From positions 558,001-622,000 of the forward strand of contig CAXXOH010000003.1 of assembly GCA_963675185.2 (NCBI GenBank): a DNA stretch of 64,000 nt. Direction: 5' to 3'. Within the stretch, counting starts at the first letter, position 1; each line of letters begins with the position of its first letter. Below the pieces are notes generated by a model. The model worked only from the letters and a program-made list of their open reading frames with translations, was not told the origin of the DNA and made no database searches. Of this stretch, positions 25,751 to 35,040 are shown piece after piece. The position numbers were made by a program, and so were the translations under genes. Origin of the DNA: Ilyobacter_A sp963675185 (GTDB lineage Bacteria; Fusobacteriota; Fusobacteriia; Fusobacteriales; Fusobacteriaceae).

Positions 25751-28588
25751 TTAATCCGCTTTACTGTTTAAAGCCTTTTTCAAGTAATACCCTGTGTAGG
25801 ATGCTTTTTCTTTTGCTACCTCTTCAGGCGTTCCCGTAGCTACTACCTGCCCTCCACCATCGCCGCCTTCAGGTCCAATATCTATTATGTAGTCTGCTGT
25901 CTTTATCACGTCAAGGTTGTGCTCTATGATAAGTACCGAGTTCCCCTTTTCAACAAGTCTACTAAGCACCTCTAAAAGCTTCCTTATATCCTCGAAGTGC
26001 AGCCCTGTAGTAGGCTCGTCTAGGATATATATAGTATGCCCTCTAGACATCTTGGCGAGCTCTGCTGCCAGCTTTATCCTCTGCGCTTCCCCACCTGAAA
26101 GGGTGGTGGCTGGCTGGCCAAGCTTTATATAATCTAGACCTACGTCTATGAGAACTTTGAGCTTTCTTTCCAGGGAAGGTATACTGTTGAAAAAGTCATA
26201 GGCCTCCCCCACGCTCATATCCAAAACTTCAGAAATATTTTTACCTTTATAGTGTACCTCTAGTGTCTCTTTATTGTACCTTTTTCCCTTGCACACCTCA
26301 CACTCAACGTAAACATCTGGCAAAAAATTCATCTCAATTTTTATTATACCGGCTCCCTGGCAAGCCTCACATCTTCCACCTTTAACGTTAAAAGAAAACC
26401 TTCCCTTTTTATACCCCTTTATTTTGGCTTCCTTGGTTAAAGAAAACAGTTCCCTTATATCGTCAAATATTTTTGTATAGGTAGCAGGGTTCGATCTAGG
26501 CGTTCGACCTATAGGACTCTGGTCTATCTCTATAACCTTATCCAGGTTTTCTATCCCTTCAACCCCTTCGTTTTCAAGAGGGTAAAGTTTTCCCTTGTTT
26601 AGCTTGTTAAAAAGTATCGGGTGCAGAGTCTGGCTTATCAATGTGGATTTTCCGCTGCCGCTAACACCTGTGACCACAGTTATCACCCCGAGAGGTATCT
26701 GGACATCTATGCCCTTTAAGTTATTCCCTTTGGCTCCTTTTAAAGTCAGATATGCAAAGGCCTTCCTCCTAGTTTCTGGTACCTCTATGCTGATCTCGCC
26801 TTTAAGAAATTTCCCGGTTAAAGATTCCTTTTTCCTCATAACCTGCTTCGGGGTGCCGAATGCAACTATGTCTCCGCCAAACCTTCCTGCTCCAGGACCG
26901 AGATCTAGCAGATAATCCGCTTGCAGCATCGTGTCCTCGTCATGCTCAACCACTATCAGTGTATTCCCTAGTTCCTTCAGTCTCCTGAGGGTAGTAAGTA
27001 ATTTGTCGTTATCCCTTTGGTGAAGGCCTATACTAGGTTCATCTAGCACATATAATACCCCTGTAAGTCCTGATCCTATCTGCGTTGCCAGTCTTATCCT
27101 CTGACTTTCTCCACCTGAAAGAGTTTTTGTCTCCCTAGAAAGGGTCAAGTAATCAAGCCCGACATTTATCATAAAGGTAAGTCTCTCGCGAATCTCCTTC
27201 AAAATCTCCTTTGCTATAAATTCCTGTTTCTCAGTAAGCTTTAGTTCATTAAAAAATTTCAAGGCTTCTTTTATGCTGAGAAAACATATTTCCATTATGT
27301 TTTTACCGCTTACAGTTATAGACAAAACCTCTGGCTTCAGCCTCCTGCCTTCGCAAACGCTACATACCCTCTCTATCATATATTTATTCTCTATCTCATC
27401 TTTTATCGCATCAGAATTGGTCTCATAGTACCTTCTTTCCAGATTTTTTACTATGCCTTCAAAGTCCTTCATCCCGTTATACGAGAAGTCTCTACCCCTG
27501 TAATCTACCTTGAATCTCTTCCCACCTGTGCCGTAAAAAATTATCTGCTTCTTGTGCTCCTCTATCTCCCTAAAAGGTACGTCCATATCTATCTCAAAGG
27601 CCCTTGCCATAAATTCAAAAATTGTCCAAACATACCCCTTCCTGACACTGCCTCCAGGGATATAGATGGCCCCCTCTCTTATAGATAAGTCTTCATTTAT
27701 AAGCAGCCTGCTTTCGTCTATCTCCAGCTTTTTACCTATCCCATTACACTCCACACATGCGCCGTAAGGGGCATTAAATGAAAAAAGCCTGGGATTTACA
27801 TCTGGAAAATCCACGTCATGATCCGGGCAGGCAAAGTTTTCGCTGTATGAGTAGTCTTCCCCGTTTCTGTTTAACATTACCCTTCCTTCCGATAGGATAA
27901 CAGCACTCTCTACAGACTCTGTAAACCTAGCCTCAAATTCCCGGTCGTCTTTTTTCAATACCAACCTGTCAACTACAACTTCTATATTGTGCTTCTGGTT
28001 TTTATTGAGGTTTATCTCATCTTCTAAATAGAGTATCTCCCCATTTACCCTCACCCTTACGAACCCCTTTTTCAAAAGGTTCAAAAAAAGGTTTTTATGC
28101 GTACCCTTCTTCCCCCTCACAACTGGCGACAGCACCATAAGCTTGTCTCCGTCATGAAAGCTTTTTAGCACCCCTTCTACTATCTCTTGAGTACTTTGCT
28201 TTTCCACCACCCTGCCACATACAGGGCAGTGGGCCGTGCCTATATGCGCAAAAAGCAGCCTCATATAATCGTAGATTTCGGTTATTGTCCCCACTGTAGA
28301 CCTGGGATTTTTGCTGGTAGTCTTCTGCTCTATGGATATTGCAGGAGAAAGCCCCTCTATACTGTCCACATCCGGTTTATTCATCTGACCTATAAACTGT
28401 CTGGCATAGGCGGAAAGGCTCTCTACATAACGCCTCTGACCTTCAGAGTACAGTGTGTCAAACGCAAGGCTGGACTTCCCACTCCCGCTGACACCCGTTA
28501 TCACTATGAACTTATTTTTAGGAATCTCTATATTAATATTTTTCAGGTTATGCTCCCTGGCACCTTTTATAATTATCTTATCCAACAT
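25751..28588 (-). CDS. uvrA: Excinuclease ABC subunit A
   Basis: Damage-recognition ATPase of nucleotide excision repair; 945 residues, normal length. It shows two ABC modules: Walker A GVSGSGKSSLAFDTLYSEGQ and GVSGSGKSTLISQTLH, signature motifs LSGGESQRIRLA and LSGGEAQRIKLA, and Walker B YVLDEPSIGLH and YILDEPTTGLH. The second zinc finger is complete (CEACQGAG...CEVCKGKRY). The first reads CPDH...CVECNG, with His in place of the second Cys, which should still hold zinc. ATG follows GGGGGAAATT. A non-coding repeat lies upstream. Confidence 0.97.
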   Translation of the reverse strand: MLDKIIIKGAREHNLKNINIEIPKNKFIVITGVSGSGKSSLAFDTLYSEGQRRYVESLSAYARQFIGQMNKPDVDSIEGLSPAISIEQKTTSKNPRSTVGTITEIYDYMRLLFAHIGTAHCPVCGRVVEKQSTQEIVEGVLKSFHDGDKLMVLSPVVRGKKGTHKNLFLNLLKKGFVRVRVNGEILYLEDEINLNKNQKHNIEVVVDRLVLKKDDREFEARFTESVESAVILSEGRVMLNRNGEDYSYSENFACPDHDVDFPDVNPRLFSFNAPYGACVECNGIGKKLEIDESRLLINEDLSIREGAIYIPGGSVRKGYVWTIFEFMARAFEIDMDVPFREIEEHKKQIIFYGTGGKRFKVDYRGRDFSYNGMKDFEGIVKNLERRYYETNSDAIKDEIENKYMIERVCSVCEGRRLKPEVLSITVSGKNIMEICFLSIKEALKFFNELKLTEKQEFIAKEILKEIRERLTFMINVGLDYLTLSRETKTLSGGESQRIRLATQIGSGLTGVLYVLDEPSIGLHQRDNDKLLTTLRRLKELGNTLIVVEHDEDTMLQADYLLDLGPGAGRFGGDIVAFGTPKQVMRKKESLTGKFLKGEISIEVPETRRKAFAYLTLKGAKGNNLKGIDVQIPLGVITVVTGVSGSGKSTLISQTLHPILFNKLNKGKLYPLENEGVEGIENLDKVIEIDQSPIGRTPRSNPATYTKIFDDIRELFSLTKEAKIKGYKKGRFSFNVKGGRCEACQGAGIIKIEMNFLPDVYVECEVCKGKRYNKETLEVHYKGKNISEVLDMSVGEAYDFFNSIPSLERKLKVLIDVGLDYIKLGQPATTLSGGEAQRIKLAAELAKMSRGHTIYILDEPTTGLHFEDIRKLLEVLSRLVEKGNSVLIIEHNLDVIKTADYIIDIGPEGGDGGGQVVATGTPEEVAKEKASYTGYYLKKALNSKAD

Positions 28589-28633
28589 AATTTCCCCCTG
28601 AAACTTTTTACTATATTATACCATAATTAGCTA

Positions 28634-28993
28634 AAGTTGTTATTTAAAATTATACATGAATTACTGAATTTATTCGAAAACCTTCTTTAGACACAGAGCT
28701 TCACAAAGATTTTAAACATGAGGCGCACAGAGAAGACCTTTTAAAAATAATTTTTTGTCACGAATTTTCACAGATCACACGAATCGATTAAAATCTCTAG
28801 GCTATGCTTTATTTGCATATCTTTGTTTATTTTTTCTCTGCGAAACTCTTTATTCTCCTCTGTGTCACTCTGTGACCTAAATATCTTTTATTAGTATAAA
28901 TTAGTGTGATTCGTGACAAAAAATTATTTTTGATCTCTATGAATTTAAATCAATTCAATAGTTTGTTTAAAGTTTAAATACAGTCGCCAACTT
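28634..28993. repeat. Non-coding repeat with terminal inverted repeats, long copy 2
   Basis: The core ends at 28656-28673 and 28949-28966 correspond to the 18-base repeats of copy 1. Beyond them an outer AAGTTG (28634-28639) is matched in inverted form at 28988-28993, so this copy is about 360 bases. The interior closely follows copy 1 (for example GAGGCGCACAGAGAA and AATCTCTAGGCTATGCTTTA). It occupies most of the 453-base gap between uvrA and glyA. No coding potential was seen. Confidence 0.85.
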
Positions 28994-29015
28994 AAGTTAC
29001 TTACAAAACTAAAAT

Positions 29016-29038
29016 GAAAAAAGGCACCCTTGGGTGCC
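29016..29038 (-). terminator. Terminator of glyA
   Basis: The self-complementary GGCACCC/GGGTGCC stem (29023-29038) is followed by six T on the minus strand, three bases beyond the glyA stop. Confidence 0.9.
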
Positions 29039-29041
29039 ATA

Positions 29042-30286
29042 TTATCTGTATAATGGAAACTTTTCAGAAAGTTTACGTACGTCTTCTTTAACTCTCTTAA
29101 GTTCAGCTTCATCCTCTATGTTGTCTATTACTCTTTCTATAAGTGAAGCTATCTCTTTCATTTCAGCCTCTTTCATTCCACGCTGAGTTACAGCAGGAGT
29201 ACCTATTCTGATACCGCTTGTCACAAAAGGACTTTGTTGGTCAAAAGGAATAGTGTTTTTGTTAACAGTTATTTCAGCTTTTACAAGCGCTTCTTCAGCC
29301 TTTTTACCAGTTATCCCTTTTCCACTTAGGTCAACAAGCATCAAGTGGTTGTCCGTTCCTCCACTTACTATTCTTAATCCTTTGTTTGTAAGCTCTTCTG
29401 CAAGAACTTTAGCATTTTTAACTATTTGTTTTTGGTATTCTTTATACTCATCAGTCAAAGCCTCTTTAAATGCAACAGCTTTTGCAGCTATAACGTGCAT
29501 TAATGGTCCACCTTGAATTCCAGGGAAGATACTTTTATCTAATTTTTTAGCTATCTCCTCATCGTTAGTCATGATCATACCACCACGAGGTCCTCTAAGA
29601 GTTTTATGGGTTGTAGTAGTAACTATATGAGCATATGGTACTGGACTTGGATGTTCTCCAGCAGCTACTAGACCAGCTATATGAGCCATATCTACCATCA
29701 GGTATGCTCCTACTTCGTCAGCTATCTCCTTGAATTTTTTGAAATCTATTATTCTTGGGTACGCGCTTGCCCCTGCTACTATCAGCTTAGGTTTGTGTTC
29801 CACTGCAAGCTTTCTAAGTTCTTCATAGTCGATTGTTTCTGTGGCTTTATCCACTCCGTAGAAAACTGCATTATACAATTTACCAGAGAAGTTTATACCG
29901 AATCCGTGAGTTAGATGCCCACCATGGTCTAATTTCATACCCAGAATTGTATCTCCTGGTTCAATTACAGCTTGGTATGCACCCATATTTGCTTGTGAAC
30001 CTGAATGAGCCTGAACATTTACATATTTTACGTCGAATAGTTCTTTTGCTCTTTCGATTGCAAGTTCTTCCACGATGTCAACGTTTTGGCATCCACCGTA
30101 ATATCTTTTGTGCGGATATCCCTCTGCATACTTGTTTGTCATAACTCCGCCAACAGCTTCCATTACAGCTTTTGTTACAAAGTTCTCAGAGGCTATAAGT
30201 TCTATCCCGTACTCTTGTCTGTCTTCTTCTTTTTTTATAGCTTCGTATACCTCTAAGTCAACTTTCTTTAAGTGTTCCTGATTCAT
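29042..30286 (-). CDS. glyA: Serine hydroxymethyltransferase
   Basis: PLP enzyme interconverting serine and glycine with tetrahydrofolate, the main source of one-carbon units. The 414 residues have the PLP-lysine motif TTTTHKTLRGPRGGMI, EYGIELIASENFVTKAV, NKYAEGYPHKRYYGGC and MVDMAHIAGLVAAG. The upstream spacing and RBS are normal. It precedes no other gene on its strand before the repeat, so it ends the transcription unit that includes the GH13-like gene 16 bases upstream. Confidence 0.97.
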   Translation of the reverse strand: MNQEHLKKVDLEVYEAIKKEEDRQEYGIELIASENFVTKAVMEAVGGVMTNKYAEGYPHKRYYGGCQNVDIVEELAIERAKELFDVKYVNVQAHSGSQANMGAYQAVIEPGDTILGMKLDHGGHLTHGFGINFSGKLYNAVFYGVDKATETIDYEELRKLAVEHKPKLIVAGASAYPRIIDFKKFKEIADEVGAYLMVDMAHIAGLVAAGEHPSPVPYAHIVTTTTHKTLRGPRGGMIMTNDEEIAKKLDKSIFPGIQGGPLMHVIAAKAVAFKEALTDEYKEYQKQIVKNAKVLAEELTNKGLRIVSGGTDNHLMLVDLSGKGITGKKAEEALVKAEITVNKNTIPFDQQSPFVTSGIRIGTPAVTQRGMKEAEMKEIASLIERVIDNIEDEAELKRVKEDVRKLSEKFPLYR

Positions 30287-30302
30287 TTCATCACCCCAAA
30301 TT

Positions 30303-31565
30303 TTAATTCTTTATATAAAATATTTTTACATCCCCAGGCTTCAACAGCTCCTCATAAGCTATAGGAATGGTTCTTTCTAACGAAAAAGGAGATATATCCT
30401 TTATTGAGCTGCCCTCTAAAAGTTTGTCTAGGTTTTCCAGACTTACCTTCTCTTCACCATTAAAATTAAGGTTGGCAACTATCAAAGCGCTCTCGTTTTC
30501 TGTACTTTTTTTCAATAATAACACGTTTTGATTAGGACAGTTTAAGAAAAAAAGCTCTGTCTCCTCATTGAATATCTGGTATGTTTCTTTTATTCTATTT
30601 ATTTCTCTTATGTATTCTTCTAAGTGCATCGTATCTTCATCTATATCAAAATCGTAAATCCTTGTATCATCCAACCTTGCAGAACTGCCGTTTTCATATC
30701 CGACAGGAACCAAAACCCCTTTGTTTATGTATGCTGCCAACGAATACAGCACCATGGATGCATTTGGATTTTTATCGTATTTATCGGCTATTCTTTCTGT
30801 ATCATAATTTTCCGGAAAAGATATCAATCCTACATTGTTTTTCAATTTATAATGCTGCTCTAAAAACCAAACATCCTTAAAATTCCACCATTTAAAGCTG
30901 GTAAACAAATAATCAAACCCAACTCTTCCCAGATCCAGTATCTCACCAAGGTTTGCCCCGAGATTATCACCTATGAAGATAAAGTTCTCTCTCTTCTGCT
31001 TTCCAGTTTTTATTAGTCTATCTATCAGACCTTCAGGAAGGTTGAACGCACAGTGTATCTTGACCCCATCAAAATCAAAGTCCATATAATGGAGTAAAAG
31101 TTTCTCCCAGTAAGACCATATTTCTTCCCTTGTAGACATATTCTCTGTGTTGTTATCTATACGGAGAACGTCTACACACTCCGCCCAATCGGTGGAAGTG
31201 CTGATGGTATAGTTCTTAAACTGACCGTTTTCTGACTGATACCACTCTGGGTGCTCCAAAACTAAGTCCGAGTCTATTGAGGTATGTGAGCATATCATTT
31301 CAAAAATCACACCTATGCCAAGACGGTGTGCCTCGTTTACAAAATCCCTCAGCTGATTTTCGGCACTCTCAGGAGAATTATCGTCGCAAATCTTCTCAGA
31401 TATCTCGTAGAAGTTTTTAGGAGCATAGAGATTCCGAGAATAACCTGTCTGAAAAAAAGGATTTATATATATGTGATCAAAATTCATGTATTTGATTTTT
31501 TTCAATCTTTCTTTCCAATCTGTCATGCTTCCAAGAGCATTTGGAAATAAATTGTATATTCTCAT
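30303..31565 (-). CDS. GlgE-like GH13 protein lacking catalytic residues
   Basis: A 420-residue alpha-amylase-type TIM barrel. The four GH13 signature regions can be placed, but key residues differ. Region I is VIFEMICSH (His94 kept, the usual Asp and Asn replaced). Region II is FDFDGVKIHCAFNLP, where the nucleophile Asp is His171. Region III is FIFIGDNLG, where the acid/base Glu is Asp200. Region IV is SFPENYD, with Asp255 kept. HPEWY and GFDYLFTSFKWWN resemble maltosyltransferase GlgE. The C-terminal part looks like a beta-sandwich. It is probably a pseudoenzyme or an enzyme of altered chemistry. ATG at 31565 follows GGAGGGGAG; the frame opens at 31583. No glycogen genes are nearby. Confidence 0.78.
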   Translation of the reverse strand: MRIYNLFPNALGSMTDWKERLKKIKYMNFDHIYINPFFQTGYSRNLYAPKNFYEISEKICDDNSPESAENQLRDFVNEAHRLGIGVIFEMICSHTSIDSDLVLEHPEWYQSENGQFKNYTISTSTDWAECVDVLRIDNNTENMSTREEIWSYWEKLLLHYMDFDFDGVKIHCAFNLPEGLIDRLIKTGKQKRENFIFIGDNLGANLGEILDLGRVGFDYLFTSFKWWNFKDVWFLEQHYKLKNNVGLISFPENYDTERIADKYDKNPNASMVLYSLAAYINKGVLVPVGYENGSSARLDDTRIYDFDIDEDTMHLEEYIREINRIKETYQIFNEETELFFLNCPNQNVLLLKKSTENESALIVANLNFNGEEKVSLENLDKLLEGSSIKDISPFSLERTIPIAYEELLKPGDVKIFYIKN

Positions 31566-31669
31566 AATCTCCCCTCCTTTCACGACACTTCAAAAAGATT
31601 TTAACATATTCTACTTCATTTTACAATTAAATTATACATAAAATATATTAATTAACACGCCAGTATGCT

Positions 31670-33583
31670 TTACTTTGTAAACCTTTTCCTTTTACTTAAA
31701 AGTATCATATCTCTTAGATAATTTTCGTTTTTTGCATCCATCCATTTTTCCTCAAAATCATCCTCTCTTGTCAAGGCCGCAATGGATGCCAAAGTCATTA
31801 GGTGAGTTTTTCTTACTCCGCTATTGCTTATAAAAAGGAATACCGCCTTTATCGATTTCTTTTTCTCGTTGAACCTTATCCCTTGTTTACAACGAATAAC
31901 AACCAGGTTAAACAGTTCTTCCCTATCAAGCACTATATGCGGTATTGCGGTAAACTCAGTAATAGCGGTAGAGCTCTCCCTCTCCCTTTCGTTAAAGAGT
32001 TTTATTAGACTGTCTCTAGGTATATTTAAAATGTTTTCTAGCCTTTCCGCTTCTATTTCAAATAGTTCGTCTAAAGTAAGCGGTCCCTGCAAATCAAGGA
32101 TGACCGCATTTTTGACCAATTTATCAAATTCATCCAACTCCACACTGTCTCTCTCGTGGATTATGTCCCTTAACTCAGACTCCAAGTCATGTTCTAGTTT
32201 AAGATTCTCAGTAACTCTTAAGAGTAAATGTAAAAGGGCGTACTCCTGGCTTGCATTTTTCTTTCCGTAGTTGAAATAGATGACTATACTCAAGAAAATT
32301 AAAGCCAAGTTGGCTTCTATAGCTGTATACCCCAATTTGTTTATAAAGTAGGTAAAAGTTATAACTATGCAGACCTGAATCCAAGGATAGAAAGGCGCTT
32401 TAAATGTGGGCTTATAATTTACCACATTGCTCTCCCTCAAAATTATCACCGATAGATTGGTAAGTATATAAGTCATTAGAATTACTGCAGAAGCAGTCTT
32501 AGCCAGTGTCTCCAGCGGCAGTATCAAAGAAAAAGTTATAAATCCGCCTGTAAGAATTATAGAAATTACCGGCGTCTTAAATCTTTTACTCACCTTGCTT
32601 ACGAATCCCGGCAGCAAGCTGTCCCTACTAAGCGCCAGAGGATACCTTGAAGCAGCCATTATCCCAGCATTTGCAGTAGATACAAATGCCAGCATCGCAG
32701 CTATTGTTATAGTAACGTAACCCGGTGTCCCGGCTATATTTCTGGCCGCATCAGCTATGGGCGTAAGGGATGCGGCCAGCTTTTCTCCATCTAAATTCCC
32801 TATTGTAACGAAAAGTGCCAAAACATAAAGTACGCTGATGCTGATTATAGAGCTTATAAGCCCGTACACTATATTTATATGTGTGTCCTTTACCTCCTCT
32901 GATACGCTGGCAGCCTTTAAAAGCCCCCCGAAAGATACGAATACAAAGGCTGTTGTAGCAACCACAATCCTGAATTCTGACCCAGAAAAACTGACTATTC
33001 CTCCCAAACTTTTTGCAACTCCATCTGAAATCTCAAATTCTTGGAAAAAAGGAGAAAAATGCCTTAATTCAACTTTAAAAATCCCTATACCTATATACAA
33101 AATCATTAAACTTATTAGGGCTGCTACAATTATTATTTCAAATTTACTGGCTACCTCCACCCCGATTATATTCAAGGCTACAAAAAAAATTGTGATAATC
33201 ACAGATATCAAAGCTATCTTATTAGGGTCAAAACTGCCGTATAACAATCCAACAATAACCCCAGACATACCGTATATAGCAAAGGCCGCTTTTAGGGAGA
33301 TGGCAAACCAACTCAAAATACCGGATATAGTCCCAACCAGCGGACCAAGTGTCCTCTCTACAAAGAAATAATCCCCGCCAGCCTTCGGCATTGCCGTGGT
33401 GAGTTCTATAATAGACAGTATCCCCAAAAGAGCTATTATGCCTCCCAAAAAATAGGACAAAATTATACTAGGCCCTGCTTTGCTGAAAGCTATCCCAGGC
33501 AGAACAAATATCCCCGAGCTTATCATAGCCCCTGAAGCTATACTGTAGACGTCCCAAAACCCAAGTTCTCTTTTCAACTTCAT
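31670..33583 (-). CDS. APC-family amino-acid permease fused to a PTS IIA domain
   Basis: 637 residues. Residues 1 to about 430 form a 12-helix APC transporter starting ELGFWDVYSIASGAMISSGIFVLPG, with the family GxG-like first helix and YFFVERTLGPLVG. After a hydrophilic linker, residues about 490-637 form a fructose/mannitol-type PTS EIIA domain: LFNERERESSTAITEFTAIPHIVLD, with His549 at the phosphorylation site, and HLMTLASIAALTREDDF. Control of transport by PTS phosphorylation is inferred. A linked enzyme I gene lies near 40 kb. The substrate is unknown. RBS GGCGGTGA precedes the ATG. Confidence 0.83.
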   Translation of the reverse strand: MKLKRELGFWDVYSIASGAMISSGIFVLPGIAFSKAGPSIILSYFLGGIIALLGILSIIELTTAMPKAGGDYFFVERTLGPLVGTISGILSWFAISLKAAFAIYGMSGVIVGLLYGSFDPNKIALISVIITIFFVALNIIGVEVASKFEIIIVAALISLMILYIGIGIFKVELRHFSPFFQEFEISDGVAKSLGGIVSFSGSEFRIVVATTAFVFVSFGGLLKAASVSEEVKDTHINIVYGLISSIISISVLYVLALFVTIGNLDGEKLAASLTPIADAARNIAGTPGYVTITIAAMLAFVSTANAGIMAASRYPLALSRDSLLPGFVSKVSKRFKTPVISIILTGGFITFSLILPLETLAKTASAVILMTYILTNLSVIILRESNVVNYKPTFKAPFYPWIQVCIVITFTYFINKLGYTAIEANLALIFLSIVIYFNYGKKNASQEYALLHLLLRVTENLKLEHDLESELRDIIHERDSVELDEFDKLVKNAVILDLQGPLTLDELFEIEAERLENILNIPRDSLIKLFNERERESSTAITEFTAIPHIVLDREELFNLVVIRCKQGIRFNEKKKSIKAVFLFISNSGVRKTHLMTLASIAALTREDDFEEKWMDAKNENYLRDMILLSKRKRFTK

Positions 33584-33685
33584 ATATATTCACCGCCAAT
33601 TCAAATAAATCACGTTTATTTAAAATATTCAAAATAAAAGCGGCATATCCTTTAAAACATTTGTACAAAATTTGCCGATACTTTT

Positions 33686-33955
33686 TTATCTCACTTTATT
33701 TTTAGTCCTCTCCATAATAAGTCCCATCTTACTTAAAACATGATTATACCCACTTTCCTTGATATGTGGAAGGAGACATTTTGAGCAATTTTTTACCCCT
33801 CTTTCATTATAGGAATAATTCCCCCCACAATCTTTTCCAAGCATGTAAAGCGGACAAAAACAGAATAAACAATTGAACTTTTCCTCATCTCCTATTTCAT
33901 GGCACGGAAAGTACTCACAAATTCTGTTCTGCACAAACTTATAGTTATCCCCCAT
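33686..33955 (-). CDS. Small cysteine-rich protein (PF04071-like)
   Basis: About 89 residues with nine Cys: CEYFPCH, CLFCFCPLYMLGKDCGG and KNCSKCLLPH. The order matches the cysteine-rich small domain family, which probably binds metal (zinc or an Fe-S cluster). ATG at 33955 is placed 5 bases after GGAGG; an in-frame ATG at 33967 lies within that site. Its role is unknown. It lies 25 bases downstream of the potassium channel gene. Confidence 0.72.
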   Translation of the reverse strand: MGDNYKFVQNRICEYFPCHEIGDEEKFNCLFCFCPLYMLGKDCGGNYSYNERGVKNCSKCLLPHIKESGYNHVLSKMGLIMERTKNKVR

Positions 33956-33980
33956 TTCAACCTCCATAAAACTATTCTAT

Positions 33981-35021
33981 CTAATCTATGTGTATATGCC
34001 TTTCTAAAAGGCTTTTTTCAGCCAATTTTTTTAACTTTTCTATCTGCTCCTCTTTCCCCATAACCAAAAGTTTGCTGCCAGACGTAAGAAGCGTATTTGA
34101 CATTGGATTTAGCTTGAAATCGTCCTCTTTTTCTACGCCTATAACGACTAGGTTTGTCTTTTGTGGTATCCTAGCCTCCCTGAGAGTGGTATTGTGCAGC
34201 TCGCTCCTCTCATTTATCATTATAAACTCCAGCCTGAGACCGTCAAGTTGGGACTTTTTGCTTACTATATCCACGAAACTAACCAGATTGGGCTCTGTTG
34301 CGGTTGAAAATATTCTCTCAGCCGCTATATCCAGTGTCGATACAGTAAAATCAGCCCCAGCACGCCTTAACTTGTAGGAATTTCCGCTCTCCATTACCTT
34401 GGTTATAACCTTTAATTTGCTATTGAGGTCTTTTGCACTAAGCGTCACAAAAAGGTTGTCCGCATCTGTTGCCAGAACAGATATCAAGGTTTTGGCCTTT
34501 TTAATCCCAGCCTGTGCCAACACCTCATCCTTTGTGGCGTCCCCATGTACAAACAGCATGATGTCTCCATACCTTTCCTTGAGCTCGTTTATAACCTCGA
34601 ACTCCCTCTCTATCACCACAAATTCAAGCTTTCTCTCCATAAACTTTTCGATTATCTTGGCTCCTGTATTTCCGTAGCCGCATATTATGAAGTGCCCGTC
34701 AAGTTTGGATATCTCCTTTTTCATTTTTACCCCTTTCAAATACTTTTTAAACTCCCCCTCTATTAAAAAACTGGCTAAAACCCCGAAGCTGTACACAACA
34801 ACCGTCATACCTGAAAATATGAGAAAAATTGTAAACAGCTTTCCTACATCACTGAGATCCCTTATAACTCCAAATCCCACTGTGGACAGGGTTATAGTTG
34901 TCATATAAAAAGAATCTAAAAGGGTATATTTTTCTACATACATGTACCCAAAAACTCCGACTAAAAATATCGCAGTCAGAACTTTTAAAGCTATTATCAG
35001 TTTTCTTATCTGTTTATTCAT
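33981..35021 (-). CDS. Potassium channel with RCK (TrkA-N/TrkA-C) domains
   Basis: 346 residues. Two N-terminal helices flank a pore loop with filter TTITLSTVGFG (GFG where GYG is commoner). The cytoplasmic TrkA-N Rossmann domain starts HFIICGYGNTGAKIIEKF, and a TrkA-C domain covers about residues 255-340. It is a ligand-gated K+ channel of the MthK/Kch class. ATG at 35021 is 6 bases after GGGGG; TTG at 35033 would overlap that site. It follows sfsA by about 20 bases. Confidence 0.9.
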   Translation of the reverse strand: MNKQIRKLIIALKVLTAIFLVGVFGYMYVEKYTLLDSFYMTTITLSTVGFGVIRDLSDVGKLFTIFLIFSGMTVVVYSFGVLASFLIEGEFKKYLKGVKMKKEISKLDGHFIICGYGNTGAKIIEKFMERKLEFVVIEREFEVINELKERYGDIMLFVHGDATKDEVLAQAGIKKAKTLISVLATDADNLFVTLSAKDLNSKLKVITKVMESGNSYKLRRAGADFTVSTLDIAAERIFSTATEPNLVSFVDIVSKKSQLDGLRLEFIMINERSELHNTTLREARIPQKTNLVVIGVEKEDDFKLNPMSNTLLTSGSKLLVMGKEEQIEKLKKLAEKSLLERHIHID

Positions 35022-35040
35022 GATTGCCCCCAAAACCTGC

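Noticed and set aside
30303..31565. The GH13-like protein as an active alpha-amylase or GlgE
   Set aside because: Alignment by eye puts His and Asp where the nucleophile Asp and acid/base Glu should be, so no standard glycosidase activity should be assumed.
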